Of a DNA stretch of 64,000 bases, positions 27,134-36,524 are shown in pieces (the first letter of the stretch is position 1; each line of letters begins with the position of its first letter). The notes below the pieces were generated by a model that saw only the letters and a program-made list of their open reading frames with translations, was not told the origin of the DNA and searched no databases. Made by a program: the position numbers and the translations under genes. Origin of the DNA: Afipia sp. (GTDB lineage: Bacteria > Pseudomonadota > Alphaproteobacteria > Rhizobiales > Xanthobacteraceae); NCBI GenBank assembly GCA_017474385.1, contig JAFVHU010000155.1, positions 81,057 to 145,056 of the forward strand, given 5' to 3'.

Positions 27134-27946
27134 ATGACCGCGGAAGCACTTCTCTCAGTCAATAACATCGAGGTCGTCTATAACAAGACGGTCCAGGTGC
27201 TCCGCGGCCTGTCGCTGAAAGTCGACAAGGGAGCGGTGGTCGCGTTGCTTGGCTCGAACGGCGCCGGCAAATCGACCACGCTCAAGGCCGTCTCCAATCT
27301 TCTCGAACTGGAAGACGGCAAGGTCACGACCGGCGAAATCCTGTTCAAGGGCGACGCCATCTCACGCTTCGCTCCGCATCAACTGGTGCGGAGCGGCCTT
27401 TTCCATGTGATGGAGGGACGCAGGATTTTTGAAGACCTGACGGTCGAGGAAAATCTCACTGCTGCGACCTACGCAATGACGGGCCGGGCAGGCGGCAAGA
27501 CGCCGTTCGATCTCGTCTACACTTACTTCCCGCGCCTGTTCGAGCGGCGCACGGGACGTGCCGGATATCTGTCAGGAGGCGAGCAGCAAATGCTGGCAAT
27601 CGGGCGCGCGCTGATCGCGCAGCCCGAACTGATGCTGCTGGATGAGCCGTCGCTGGGCCTGTCACCGAAACTGGTGGAAGAGATTTTCACTATTATTGCC
27701 CGCATCAACCGCGAGCAGGGCGTCTCGATGCTGCTGGTGGAGCAGAACGCGGCGGTCGCCTTCGCGGTCTCGACCTATGGATACATCATGGAGTCGGGAA
27801 AGATCGTGACCGACGGGCCGACAGAACAATTGATCCGCGATCAGGATGTCCGCGAATTCTATCTGGGCGTCGGCGCGGCCAATGCTGAGACAAAAGGCTT
27901 TCGCGGCATCAAGCACTACAAGCGCCGCAAGCGCTGGCTGTCCTGA
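27134..27946 (+). CDS. livF: Branched-chain amino acid-type ABC transporter, ATPase LivF
   Basis: 270 residues. Walker A is LGSNGAGKSTTLK, signature YLSGGEQQMLAIGRAL, Walker B LMLLDEPSLGLSP, and VEQNAAVAF is the LivF-type switch (Gln replaces the usual Asp after the Glu). The C-terminus is longer than usual and basic (KHYKRRKRW). Five bases separate it from the binding-protein gene. It forms a heterodimer with LivG. Confidence 0.93.
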   Translation: MTAEALLSVNNIEVVYNKTVQVLRGLSLKVDKGAVVALLGSNGAGKSTTLKAVSNLLELEDGKVTTGEILFKGDAISRFAPHQLVRSGLFHVMEGRRIFEDLTVEENLTAATYAMTGRAGGKTPFDLVYTYFPRLFERRTGRAGYLSGGEQQMLAIGRALIAQPELMLLDEPSLGLSPKLVEEIFTIIARINREQGVSMLLVEQNAAVAFAVSTYGYIMESGKIVTDGPTEQLIRDQDVREFYLGVGAANAETKGFRGIKHYKRRKRWLS

Positions 27947-27967
27947 TCGAGGCGATGTGAGGCGGGC

Positions 27968-29770
27968 ATGACCGACAGATTTCCCCAGATGACGTTGCCG
28001 CAGGCGCTGCGAGAGAACGCGCGCCGCCATCCCGATCGTGTCGCGATCCGGCAGAAGGAATACGGAATCTGGAATCCGTGTACCTGGAAGAACTATTATG
28101 CCCGTGCCTGCCATGTCGGACTCGGCTTTCGCGCGCTGGGGCTGAGCGCAGGCGGACACGTCGCCATTCTGTCCGAGAACCGGATCGAATGGGTTCTTGC
28201 GCAGCTCGGCGCGAATATTGTCGATGGCGTCGCCGTCGGCGTTTATCCAACCAGCCCGGCCAACGAAGTCGCCTATGTGCTGGCGCATTCCGAATCCGAG
28301 ATCATCGTGTGCGAGGATCAGGAACAGGTCGACAAGGTTCTGGAGCGGCGCGATGAGTTGCCGAAGCTGCGGAGCATCATTGTCCTCGAAACCAAGGGCC
28401 TCAGGGATTACCCGCCGGATCAGGTCATGTCGTTCGAGGCCCTCGAAGCGCTCGGCGTCGAGTTCGAGGCAAGCCATGCCGGACTCACCGACGGCACCGT
28501 GGACCGGCAGCAGCTCTCGCAGATCGGACTGGTGATCTACACCTCCGGCTCGACAGGGAAGCACAAGGGCGCGATGCTCAGCTACAAGAACATCCGCGCG
28601 CAGGCGATCGCGTCGGCGGACCGGCTGAATCTCGATGCCTCGGAAAGTCTTCTGTCCTATCTGCCGCTGTGCCACGTTGCGGAGCAAATGACGACGGTGA
28701 TGGTGCCGGTTTATCTGGGCTCACTGGTCAACTTCGGGGAATCGATCCGAACCGTGCAGGAGGACCTCCGGGAGGTCGCACCGAGCATGTTTCTCGGCGT
28801 GCCGCGCATCTGGGAAAAGCTTCATTCGGCGATCCACATCAAGTTGCTCGAGGCAGGGCGCATTCGCCGCGCACTCTTCAACCGGGCTTATGCCGCATGT
28901 GAGCCGTTTGCCGAGAAGAGCGCCGACAGCCGCACACTCTCGGAACGCGTCACGTTCACGGTTTGCTATTGGCTGATCTTTCGCGCCCTGCAGAATTTCA
29001 TCGGGCTGCGGAAAACCCGTATCGCGATGACAGGTGCGGCGCCGATTTCCGGCTCGATCGTTCATTTCTTTCGCACACTCGGCGTGCCGCTCATTGAAGT
29101 CTATGGGCTGACGGAAAGTTCGGGGATCGCCCTCGGACAGATGCTGTCCGACCGCCGTGTCGGAACGGTGGGGCCCGGCATCGCCCGCATGGAGGTGAAG
29201 CTCGGTGACTCAAACGAGCTTCTCATTCGCGGCGACACGGTGTTTGCGGGTTACTACCGCAACGAGGAAGCAACCAAGGCCGCAATCCGCGACGGCTGGC
29301 TGCACACCGGCGATGTCGCCGAATTTACGGATGGTCACTTCCGTATCGTCGATCGTCTCAAGGACATCATGATCACGGCCGGCGGAAAGAACCTCAGCCC
29401 GTCCGAGATCGAGAACACCGTCAAGTCGAGTCCGTTCATCAAGGAATGCATCGTTATCGGCGAAGCCCGCAAATTCGTCTCGGCCTTGATTCAGATCGAC
29501 TACGATCTCGCAGGGAAGTGGGCCGAAGAAGAAGGCATTGCCTATACGAATTTCAAGAATCTGACCGAGAACGCAAGCTTGCGTGAATTGATTCAGTCCG
29601 AGATCGACAGCGCCAACGCGAAACTTGCGCAGGTCTCACAGATCCGGCGTTTCTACCTGCTCACCAAGGAACTGGACCACGACGATGACGAAGTCACGGC
29701 GACAATGAAGGTCCGCCGGGCAAACGTGCACAAAAAGTACGAGACCGAGATCGAAAGCCTTTACCGATAG
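27968..29770 (+). CDS. Long-form acyl-CoA synthetase (AMP-dependent ligase)
   Basis: 600 residues, the length of the long-chain type with an extended C-terminal domain. The P-loop VIYTSGSTGKHKGAML is near residue 190, the ITAGGKNLSPSEIENTVK hinge region near 475, and VYGLTESSGI marks the adenylate site. These enzymes make acyl-CoA from a free acid, ATP and CoA. It follows livF by 21 bases and closes the operon, so it probably traps the imported acid. The acid is not identifiable from sequence. Confidence 0.9.
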   Translation: MTDRFPQMTLPQALRENARRHPDRVAIRQKEYGIWNPCTWKNYYARACHVGLGFRALGLSAGGHVAILSENRIEWVLAQLGANIVDGVAVGVYPTSPANEVAYVLAHSESEIIVCEDQEQVDKVLERRDELPKLRSIIVLETKGLRDYPPDQVMSFEALEALGVEFEASHAGLTDGTVDRQQLSQIGLVIYTSGSTGKHKGAMLSYKNIRAQAIASADRLNLDASESLLSYLPLCHVAEQMTTVMVPVYLGSLVNFGESIRTVQEDLREVAPSMFLGVPRIWEKLHSAIHIKLLEAGRIRRALFNRAYAACEPFAEKSADSRTLSERVTFTVCYWLIFRALQNFIGLRKTRIAMTGAAPISGSIVHFFRTLGVPLIEVYGLTESSGIALGQMLSDRRVGTVGPGIARMEVKLGDSNELLIRGDTVFAGYYRNEEATKAAIRDGWLHTGDVAEFTDGHFRIVDRLKDIMITAGGKNLSPSEIENTVKSSPFIKECIVIGEARKFVSALIQIDYDLAGKWAEEEGIAYTNFKNLTENASLRELIQSEIDSANAKLAQVSQIRRFYLLTKELDHDDDEVTATMKVRRANVHKKYETEIESLYR

Positions 29771-29789
29771 AGGGCCGGCGCTCTGATCC

Positions 29790-30578
29790 TCAATCTGCTT
29801 GCTCAAACTCGCTTGGTGCCGGCCGCGCCGATTGTGAGATCGCGCTCAGATCGAATGCCTCTCCGCGCAACTGAGACAGGGATTCCAGCGCCCGGTCGCG
29901 ATCTTCCTCAAGCAGCTTCCCGTGGCTCGCCGCCGCTGCCTCGGGGTCTCTCCGCTTGATGGACTCCAGTGTCGACATCATCAGATCGGTCGCCATCCGT
30001 CGCAGGTCGCGCGTCTGATAGTCGAGCGGCGATTTCCAGATCGTGGCCCAGACGGTCTGATTGGCGAGGTCGGTCAGGAGTTCGACCAGAAGTTCGTTGC
30101 CGGAGCCGCGCGCGACAGTCTTTACCGCGCGCGTCGTGACACGTGCGAATGCGATCGGATCACCGGTCTCGACCAACTCCTCCAATTCCGCGCAGCGCCG
30201 TGCAAGCGTCTCGACATAGCTCTCGATCGGTGCGGTCGCCATCGCGCGCACCGCCAGCATCGAAAGCGCCATGCGGACATTGAACAGATCGGCGATAGAT
30301 TTCAACGACAGCGGTCGAACATAGGCGCCACGCCGCGGCAGCAGTTCGACGAGGCGCCGTCGTTCGAGAATGCGAATGGCCTCGCGGATCGGGCCGCGGC
30401 TGACACCGAAATCCCGCGCGAGATCAAGTTCGACCAGGCGGTCGCCGGCCTTGCGGCGGCCGGCAACGATCTCGGCGCCGAGCTCTTCGGCGACCTGATC
30501 CGGAATTGTTCTCGGCGCGAACTTTCTCTCGAGGTCGGTGTCGCTCGTTGCCTTCGGCTTCCGAAGAGGCTCGGCCAT
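29790..30578 (-). CDS. GntR-family transcriptional regulator, FCD type
   Basis: 262 residues. Winged helix at about residues 20-90 (LARDFGVSRGPIREAIRIL) and a helical C-terminal domain of FCD type. It lies between two transport/activation modules: convergent with the liv operon, divergent from the peptide-type ABC operon. A strong palindrome with nine-base arms stands 61 bases upstream of its start and overlaps a candidate promoter for the divergent operon, so it most likely regulates the 31-41.6 kb genes. Confidence 0.9.
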   Translation of the reverse strand: MAEPLRKPKATSDTDLERKFAPRTIPDQVAEELGAEIVAGRRKAGDRLVELDLARDFGVSRGPIREAIRILERRRLVELLPRRGAYVRPLSLKSIADLFNVRMALSMLAVRAMATAPIESYVETLARRCAELEELVETGDPIAFARVTTRAVKTVARGSGNELLVELLTDLANQTVWATIWKSPLDYQTRDLRRMATDLMMSTLESIKRRDPEAAAASHGKLLEEDRDRALESLSQLRGEAFDLSAISQSARPAPSEFEQAD

Positions 30579-30981
30579 GGCATTTGCTCCTGGTCAGGCA
30601 TTCGCAAATCGATGCCTTCCATCCGTTTTACCGTTAAAGTCAATTGTTGACAATTGACAACTGATAACCTTTTATGAGCCGCACGTCACCCCGAAACGCG
30701 AGCAACCGCTCGTTTTGCGGGAAAAACGCCTTGCTCGAGCGCGGATTCGACCGGTTTGAGCAAAACAAGAGCGGACGATCGCCATCCCCGGCAGCAAGAC
30801 CGGGCAAGGGCAGCAAGGGAGCAGAGTGATGAAGGCGCCGCGCGCGACGTTAATCCTGCCTGATTTAGCGACAGGACGTTTTTGTCGTATTGACCGGCGC
30901 GCGTCGGCCGCCGCCGTGCCGCTGCTCTCGAAGTCTCGCTCGATCCTGCCGTTCGCTTGACGTGACCGCGTGATGGTCACC
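30579..30981. other. Divergent intergenic region
   Basis: About 400 bases between the GntR gene and the first ATPase gene. Apart from the palindrome and promoter at 30639-30675 I see nothing that looks functional; open frames on the minus strand here continue as antisense of the ATPase gene. Confidence 0.6.
30639..30675 (+). promoter_or_regulatory. GntR operator overlapping a candidate promoter
   Basis: GTCAATTGT and ACAATTGAC are exact inverted arms separated by two bases (30639-30658). The same bases contain TTGACA (30647-30652), followed after 17 bases by TTTTAT (30670-30675), a fair sigma-70 pair reading toward the ABC operon. A regulator bound here would cover the -35 element. Confidence 0.6.
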
Positions 30982-32016
30982 ATGACGGACTTGTCCGCCC
31001 CCACTACGACGCGCCTGCAGGCTGTACCCGCGCAGCGGTTGCTCGACGTGCGCGGCCTTTCGCTGTCCTTCGTTACCGGCGACGGCGAGTTGCCGATCAC
31101 CAAGAATGTGAACTTCTCGATCGCGCCGGGCGAGCGCGTCGGCATTGTCGGCGAGAGCGGCTGTGGCAAGACGGTGACGGGGCTTTCGCTGCTTCGGCTG
31201 CTGCCACCGCAATCCGCGCGCGTGAAGGGCGAAATCCTGTTCGAGGGCGTCGATCTGGCGGGGCTCTCGCCGCGACGGATGCGAGCCGTGCGCGGCCGCG
31301 ACATCGCGATGATCTTTCAGGAGCCGATGAGCGCGCTCGATCCGGTTTTTACCGTTGGCGATCAGATCAGCGAGGCTTATCGCGCGCACTTTCCGGTCAG
31401 CCGCGCGGAAGGGCGCGAACGCGCCATTGCCGCTCTTGCAGAAGTCGGCATTCCGGCGCCGGAGCGGCGCTGCGACGAATATCCGCACCAACTGTCCGGC
31501 GGTATGCGCCAGCGCGTGATGATCGCGATGGCGCTGATCTGCAAGCCGAAGCTATTGATCGCGGACGAGCCGACCACAGCGCTCGACGTCACGGTGCAGG
31601 CCCAGATCACCGATCTCCTGCGCTCGCTGAGCGAGCGGACCGGGACGGCGCTCATTTTCATCACGCACGATCTCGGTGTGGTCGCCGAAATCTGCACCCG
31701 CATGATCACCATGTATGCAGGTGAAGTGGTGGAAGACGCGCCGGTCGATGACGCGCTGATGCGTCCGCGCCATCCCTATACGTCAGGGCTTCTGCGCTCG
31801 TTGCCCGGTCTCAGTCAGCGCCGCGGCGTGCTGCCGTCGATTCCAGGCCGCGTTCCGCCGCCGAACGGCATGCCTGCGGGTTGTCGTTTTCGTCCGCGCT
31901 GTAGTCATGCAGTCGCCGGCTGCGAGCGCGAACAGCCGATGATCGACGTCGAGCCCGGGCGCCGCGCGCGCTGCTGGCGCTCGCCCGATCTGATCTTGCC
32001 GGGAGCAGTGAATTGA
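30982..32016 (+). CDS. Peptide/opine-type ABC transporter ATPase, DppD-like
   Basis: 344 residues from ATG 30982 (other in-frame starts at 30970 and 30973). Walker A is [12 protein letters not shown], signature [15 protein letters not shown], Walker [14 protein letters not shown], and the C-terminal oligopeptide-type domain has the Cys-containing [16 protein letters not shown]. It pairs with the next gene, whose start overlaps its stop by one base. Family substrates are peptides, opines, nickel or glutathione; here a carboxylated compound is likely from the ligase and carboxylase in the same run. Confidence 0.92.
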   Translation: MTDLSAPTTTRLQAVPAQRLLDVRGLSLSFVTGDGELPITKNVNFSIAPGERVGIVGESGCGKTVTGLSLLRLLPPQSARVKGEILFEGVDLAGLSPRRMRAVRGRDIAMIFQEPMSALDPVFTVGDQISEAYRAHFPVSRAEGRERAIAALAEVGIPAPERRCDEYPHQLSGGMRQRVMIAMALICKPKLLIADEPTTALDVTVQAQITDLLRSLSERTGTALIFITHDLGVVAEICTRMITMYAGEVVEDAPVDDALMRPRHPYTSGLLRSLPGLSQRRGVLPSIPGRVPPPNGMPAGCRFRPRCSHAVAGCEREQPMIDVEPGRRARCWRSPDLILPGAVN

Positions 32017-33026
32017 TGGCCGCGGCGAAAAGCATTCTGGCGGTGCGCGATCTGCGCATCCTGTTTCCGACCCGCGATGGCCGCGACACGGTGAAGGCCA
32101 TCGACGGAATGGATTTTGAGGTCCGCGCCGGCGAGACCTTCGGTGTGATCGGTGAATCCGGATCGGGCAAGACGACGCTGGGCCGCGCGCTGGTGTCACT
32201 GATCGCGCCCACGCACGGAAACATCCTGCACGACGGAACCGATCCGGCGTCGCTCAGCACTGGCCAGTTCAGGAAACACCGGCGCGACTATCAGATCATC
32301 TTTCAGGATCCGAACGCCGCGCTCAATCCGCGCATGACCATTATCGACAGTGTGATCGAGCCGCTGGAGGTCATGCGCGAAGGCAACGATGCGTCGCGCC
32401 GCAAGCGCGGAGTCGAGGCGCTGGAGCGGGTCGGGCTCTCGCCCGAAACCGCCGGCCGGTATCCTCACCAGCTCTCAGGCGGCCAGAAACAGCGCGTCAA
32501 CATTGCACGCGTTCTGACGCTGCGTCCCAAAGTGATCGTGTGCGACGAAGTTGTGGCCGCGCTCGACGTGTCGATCCGTGGCGATGTGCTCAATCTCTTC
32601 ACTGACCTGCAACGCGAATTCGGACTAACCTACGTTTTCATCACCCACGACATTTCCGTCGTTTCCCATGTGTCCGATCGCGTCGCCGTGACCTATCTCG
32701 GCAAGCTGATGGAGCTTGGCCCGACCGAAGACGTCATCGAGCAGCCGCTCCATCCCTACACGCGAGCATTGTTGTCGGCGGAGCCGATCCCGCTGCCGTC
32801 CACGATGCGCGTCGACAAGCGGATCATTCTTGAGGGTGAAATCCCAAGCCCGGTCGCGCCGCCGTCAGGCTGCCGGTTTCGCACCCGCTGTCCATCGGTG
32901 CAGCCGCGCTGCGCAGCCGAAGTGCCCGCGTGGCGCGAACTGAAACCAGGACACGCGGTTGCCTGCCATTTCGCCACTCCTGACGGGCCACCACCAAACA
33001 ATCAAAAAGCGCCGGCCGCGCCATAA
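32016..33026 (+). CDS. Peptide/opine-type ABC transporter ATPase, DppF-like
   Basis: 336 residues. Walker A GESGSGKTTLGRAL, signature LSGGQKQRVNIARVL, Walker B VIVCDEVVAALDV. In place of the usual DEPxSALD the sequence has DEVVAALD; the catalytic Glu is kept. The C-terminal domain has GCRFRTRCPSVQPRC. One-base overlap with the upstream ATPase gene. Together the two ATPases drive the permeases encoded at 34.7-36.5 kb. Confidence 0.92.
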   Translation: MAAAKSILAVRDLRILFPTRDGRDTVKAIDGMDFEVRAGETFGVIGESGSGKTTLGRALVSLIAPTHGNILHDGTDPASLSTGQFRKHRRDYQIIFQDPNAALNPRMTIIDSVIEPLEVMREGNDASRRKRGVEALERVGLSPETAGRYPHQLSGGQKQRVNIARVLTLRPKVIVCDEVVAALDVSIRGDVLNLFTDLQREFGLTYVFITHDISVVSHVSDRVAVTYLGKLMELGPTEDVIEQPLHPYTRALLSAEPIPLPSTMRVDKRIILEGEIPSPVAPPSGCRFRTRCPSVQPRCAAEVPAWRELKPGHAVACHFATPDGPPPNNQKAPAAP

Positions 33027-33044
33027 CAACGGAAGGGAACGAGA

Positions 33045-34598
33045 ATGCGGAAGTTCGATCACATGATAGGCGCATTGCACCGTCGCGAGATGTTGGCGCT
33101 GATGGGAGGCGTAGCCGCCGCCGGAGCATTTGGCCTGCCGGCTTTCGCTGAGGCCCAGAAGAAAGGCGGCATCCTGAAGGTTGCGGCTCCGGCCAATCCG
33201 TCCTCGCTCGATCCGGCCACGGGCGGCGCGGGTTCCGACCACAGCATTCTGTGGACCATGTACGACACTCTGGTCGAATGGGACTATGAGACGCTCAAGC
33301 CGAAGCCCGGCCTCGCCAAATGGACCTATCCTGATCCCAAGACTCTGGTGTTTGATATCCAGAGCGGCATCAAGTTTCACGATGGCACGCCGCTCGATGC
33401 TGAAGCCGTCAAGTTCAACATCGATCGCTGCCGTCAGGACCAGCGTTCGAACGTGAAGGCGGACCTTACCAGCGTCGAGGCGGTCGATGTGACCGGCCCG
33501 TTGCAGGTGACGCTGAAGCTGAAAAACGCGGATAGCGCATTGCCGGCGATTTTCTCCGATCGTGCCGGCATGATGGTGTCGCCGACCAACATCAAGGCGC
33601 TCGGCAACGAAACCGACCGCAAGCCGGTGGGCGCCGGGCCATGGAAATTCGTGCGATGGGCCGACAACGAAATCATCGTGGTGACCCGCCACGAAAACTA
33701 CTGGCGTCCGGGTCGGCCGTATCTCGACGGCATTGAATTCAACATCATCCCGGAACTGGCGACCGCGCTGCGTTCGGTGGTTGCAGGCCAGAACGACATG
33801 TCATTCGCGCTGCCCGCGCGCCTGAAGCCGGTCATCGACCGCGCGAAGAATCTGACAAACGTGACATCGCCAACATTGTATTGCGTGCAACTCTACATCA
33901 ACCATGGCCGTGCGCCGCTCGACAACGTCAAGGTCCGGCAGGCGATCAATTTCGCGCTGGACCGCGATGCCTTCGTCAAGGCGACGATGAATGGACTCGG
34001 CGAACCGGCGAGAATGACATTACCCAGCACGCACTGGGCTTACGACAAATCCATCGCCAATCTTTATCCGCATGATCCTGACAAGGCGCGCAAGCTGTTG
34101 GCGGAAGCGGGCTTCAAGGATGGCCTCGAACTGACCATCGGCGGCTATGTAGATCAGGATTCGGTTCGCCGCGGCGAGGTGATTCAAGATCAGCTCGGCA
34201 AGGCCGGCATCCGGCTCAAGTTCACGCGCGGCACCATCGCCGAAATCAGCGCACAGTTCTTCGCGACGGAGAAAAAGTTCGACCTGCTGGTGTCGGCATG
34301 GACAGGGCGGCCAGACCCGAGCATGACCTACGCGCTCGGTTTCGATAAGGGCGCTTACTACAACGCCAGCCGTCTCGCGTCCCCCGAATTGTCCGCGTTG
34401 ATACAGGAAAGCCGCGAAAGCGAAGACCTGACCAAGCGTGCTGCCGTGTTCGCGAAAATTCAGCGTCTCACGATGGAAAATGCGCTGTCGGCTCCGCTCG
34501 CATTCCAGTTCGAACTCGATGCGCTGTCCGAGAAGGTCAAGGGCTTCAAGCCGAACCTGCTCGGCAAGCCGAAGTTCGAAAACATCTCGCTTGGATAA
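33045..34598 (+). CDS. ABC transporter substrate-binding protein, family 5 (peptide/opine type)
   Basis: 517 residues. The N-terminus LHRREMLALMGGVAAAGAFG has a twin-arginine motif, so Tat export is likely. The mature part has family 5 marks: SSLDPATGGAGSDHSI, the FHDGTPLDAEAVKFN segment near residue 115, and VRQAINFALDRDAFVK near 300. It lies 18 bases after the second ATPase gene. Family members bind peptides, opines, haem, nickel chelates or sugars; the ligand here is unknown. Confidence 0.92.
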   Translation: MRKFDHMIGALHRREMLALMGGVAAAGAFGLPAFAEAQKKGGILKVAAPANPSSLDPATGGAGSDHSILWTMYDTLVEWDYETLKPKPGLAKWTYPDPKTLVFDIQSGIKFHDGTPLDAEAVKFNIDRCRQDQRSNVKADLTSVEAVDVTGPLQVTLKLKNADSALPAIFSDRAGMMVSPTNIKALGNETDRKPVGAGPWKFVRWADNEIIVVTRHENYWRPGRPYLDGIEFNIIPELATALRSVVAGQNDMSFALPARLKPVIDRAKNLTNVTSPTLYCVQLYINHGRAPLDNVKVRQAINFALDRDAFVKATMNGLGEPARMTLPSTHWAYDKSIANLYPHDPDKARKLLAEAGFKDGLELTIGGYVDQDSVRRGEVIQDQLGKAGIRLKFTRGTIAEISAQFFATEKKFDLLVSAWTGRPDPSMTYALGFDKGAYYNASRLASPELSALIQESRESEDLTKRAAVFAKIQRLTMENALSAPLAFQFELDALSEKVKGFKPNLLGKPKFENISLG

Positions 34599-34620
34599 CG
34601 CCAAACCCCGGCGTCGTGCA

Positions 34621-34662
34621 ATGAGCGCGGCGCCGGCCATCGAAGGCCTGGTTCGTTCATGA
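34621..34662 (+). CDS. Possible 13-residue coupling frame before the permease gene
   Basis: ATG 34621 opens MSAAPAIEGLVRS and its stop overlaps the permease start as ATGA. There is no clear ribosome site in front of it, so it may be chance. It parallels the better-supported leader before livG. Confidence 0.2.
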   Translation: MSAAPAIEGLVRS

Positions 34663-35612
34663 TCACTGCCGCCAAACTCAGCATCATCGGCCGCCGTCTG
34701 CTTCAGACGGTGCCGGTCATTGTGCTGTCGACCTTCATCGTCTTCGGCTTGCTCAAGCTGGTGCCGGGTGATGTTGCGGTGACGCTGGCAGGCGACAATG
34801 CGTCGGAGCAGCGGATCACAGAAATTCGCGAAATCTACGGTCTCGACCGGCCGTTCTTCGTGCAATACGGCAAGTGGCTGTGGAAGGCCGCGCACGGTGA
34901 TCTTTCAAACTCGCTGGTTTCGAGCGAAGCGGTTCTCACCTCGATCAAGCGATGTCTTCCGCACACGCTCCTGATCGTAGCCCTCGCGTTGCTGCTGGCG
35001 TTGCTCGTCGGAATCCCGCTCGGCATTGCGGCAGCCAGCAGACCCGGATCGTGGATCGACAGTTTCGTGATGGCCATCGCATCGCTCGGTGTGGCGGTGC
35101 CGAACTTCTGGCTCGGCATGTTGCTGGTGGCATTCTTCGCGCTGGAAATGAACTGGCTGCCGGCCACGGGAGCGGTGGCATTCTCGCAGGATCCATGGGG
35201 CGCCTTACGTCACGCGATCCTGCCAGCCGTCGCGCTGGCTTCGGGCGGGATCGCCGAGGTCGCACGGCAGTTGCGCTCATCGCTGGTCGAAATCCTGTCC
35301 TCGCAGCAGGTACGCACGCTGCACGCCAAGGGTCTGCCGCCGTCGTCGATCCTGTGGCGGCACGGACTGAAGAATGTCAGCGTAAATCTCCTGACCGTGG
35401 TGAGCCTGCTCGCCAATCGTATGCTGGCCGCAACGGTCGTCGTGGAGGCTGTGTTTGCCATTCCCGGAATGGGTAGTCTCATCGTCAACGCCGCAATGAA
35501 CCGGGATTTTCCGGTGGTGCAGGGCGTGGTCTTCGCGATGGTTCTGATCGTGGTCACGCTCAACCTGCTGACCGACATTCTCTACAGCGTTCTCGACCCG
35601 AGGATTTCCTGA
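34659..35612 (+). CDS. Peptide/opine-type ABC transporter permease, DppB-like
   Basis: 317 residues, six membrane helices. LLQTVPVIVLSTFIVFGLLK at the N-terminus, the IREIYGLDRPFFVQYGKWL segment after helix 1, and the EAA-type loop (VRTLHAKGLPPSSILWRHGLK, split over about 225-245) are standard for DppB/OppB. It forms the channel with the next gene's product. No ribosome site is seen before the ATG. Confidence 0.92.
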   Translation: MITAAKLSIIGRRLLQTVPVIVLSTFIVFGLLKLVPGDVAVTLAGDNASEQRITEIREIYGLDRPFFVQYGKWLWKAAHGDLSNSLVSSEAVLTSIKRCLPHTLLIVALALLLALLVGIPLGIAAASRPGSWIDSFVMAIASLGVAVPNFWLGMLLVAFFALEMNWLPATGAVAFSQDPWGALRHAILPAVALASGGIAEVARQLRSSLVEILSSQQVRTLHAKGLPPSSILWRHGLKNVSVNLLTVVSLLANRMLAATVVVEAVFAIPGMGSLIVNAAMNRDFPVVQGVVFAMVLIVVTLNLLTDILYSVLDPRIS

Positions 35613-35613
35613 G

Positions 35614-36489
35614 ATGGCGGACACAGTTGTCATCGCGGAGCGCAGGCCAAGCTGGTTCGCCGGTTTCGGCCGCTGGTTCCGTTCCGATCTGCGGGGCGCC
35701 TTGAGTCTTTCGTTTCTGGTGATCCTCATCCTGATTTCGGTCCTGGGCCCATGGATTTCTCCTTACTCGCCGACACAGCAGGATCTCGATGCCGCGCTGT
35801 CGCCGATGACGGCGAAGCATTGGCTCGGCGCTGACGATCTTGGGCGCGATACGCTGAGCCGGTTGATCTACGGCGGCATGGCGTCGCTCTATGCAAGTTT
35901 TCTGGCGGTCGCTATCGCTGTTGCGATCGGCGTTCCGGTCGGTGTGCTGGCCGGCTATCTCGGCGGATGGGTCGATGAAGCGATCAGCCGCGTCGTCGAC
36001 AGCTTTTTGTCGTTTCCCGCGATTGTGCTGGCGATCGCGGTGACCGGCGCGCTCGGCATCGGCCTGACCAACGGCATGATTTCCGTCGGCATTGTATTTG
36101 CCCCGCAATTGGCGCGACTGGTCCGGGCGCGGACGTTAGTGGTGCGCAACGAGCTCTATGTCGACGCTGCACGCTGTTTCGGTGTGACCACCGGCCGCAT
36201 TCTGTGGCGTCACGTTCTGCCGAATGCGATCCAGCCGGTGATCGTGCAGGTCACGCTGTTGCTGGCAGCCGCGCTGCTCGCCGAAGCGAGCCTCAGCTTT
36301 CTCGGTCTCGGCATCCAGCCGCCGGACCCGAGCTGGGGCGCGATGCTGGCGCGCGCCTACCAGAACATGGAGATCGCGCCCGAGCAGATGTATCCGCCGG
36401 GACTTGCGATTTTGTTCACGGCGCTCGCGTTCAACACGCTGGGCGAATCGATGCGCGTCGCGCTCGATCCGACCATGAAGCGCCGCTGA
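35614..36489 (+). CDS. Peptide/opine-type ABC transporter permease, DppC-like
   Basis: 291 residues. LRGALSLSFLVILILISVLG is the first helix, HWLGADDLGRDTLSRLIYG is the DppC/OppC signature after it, and the EAA loop reads YVDAARCFGVTTGRILWRH near residue 185. One base separates it from the DppB-like gene. The acyl-CoA ligase follows after 35 bases on the same strand. Confidence 0.92.
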   Translation: MADTVVIAERRPSWFAGFGRWFRSDLRGALSLSFLVILILISVLGPWISPYSPTQQDLDAALSPMTAKHWLGADDLGRDTLSRLIYGGMASLYASFLAVAIAVAIGVPVGVLAGYLGGWVDEAISRVVDSFLSFPAIVLAIAVTGALGIGLTNGMISVGIVFAPQLARLVRARTLVVRNELYVDAARCFGVTTGRILWRHVLPNAIQPVIVQVTLLLAAALLAEASLSFLGLGIQPPDPSWGAMLARAYQNMEIAPEQMYPPGLAILFTALAFNTLGESMRVALDPTMKRR

Positions 36490-36524
36490 CGTTTGGTTTC
36501 TGAAGAATAGGAAGGAAGACGGGA

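Noticed and set aside
30672-31304. Minus-strand frame of 210 codons opposite the DppD-like gene
   Set aside because: Antisense of a clear ABC ATPase; no recognisable content.
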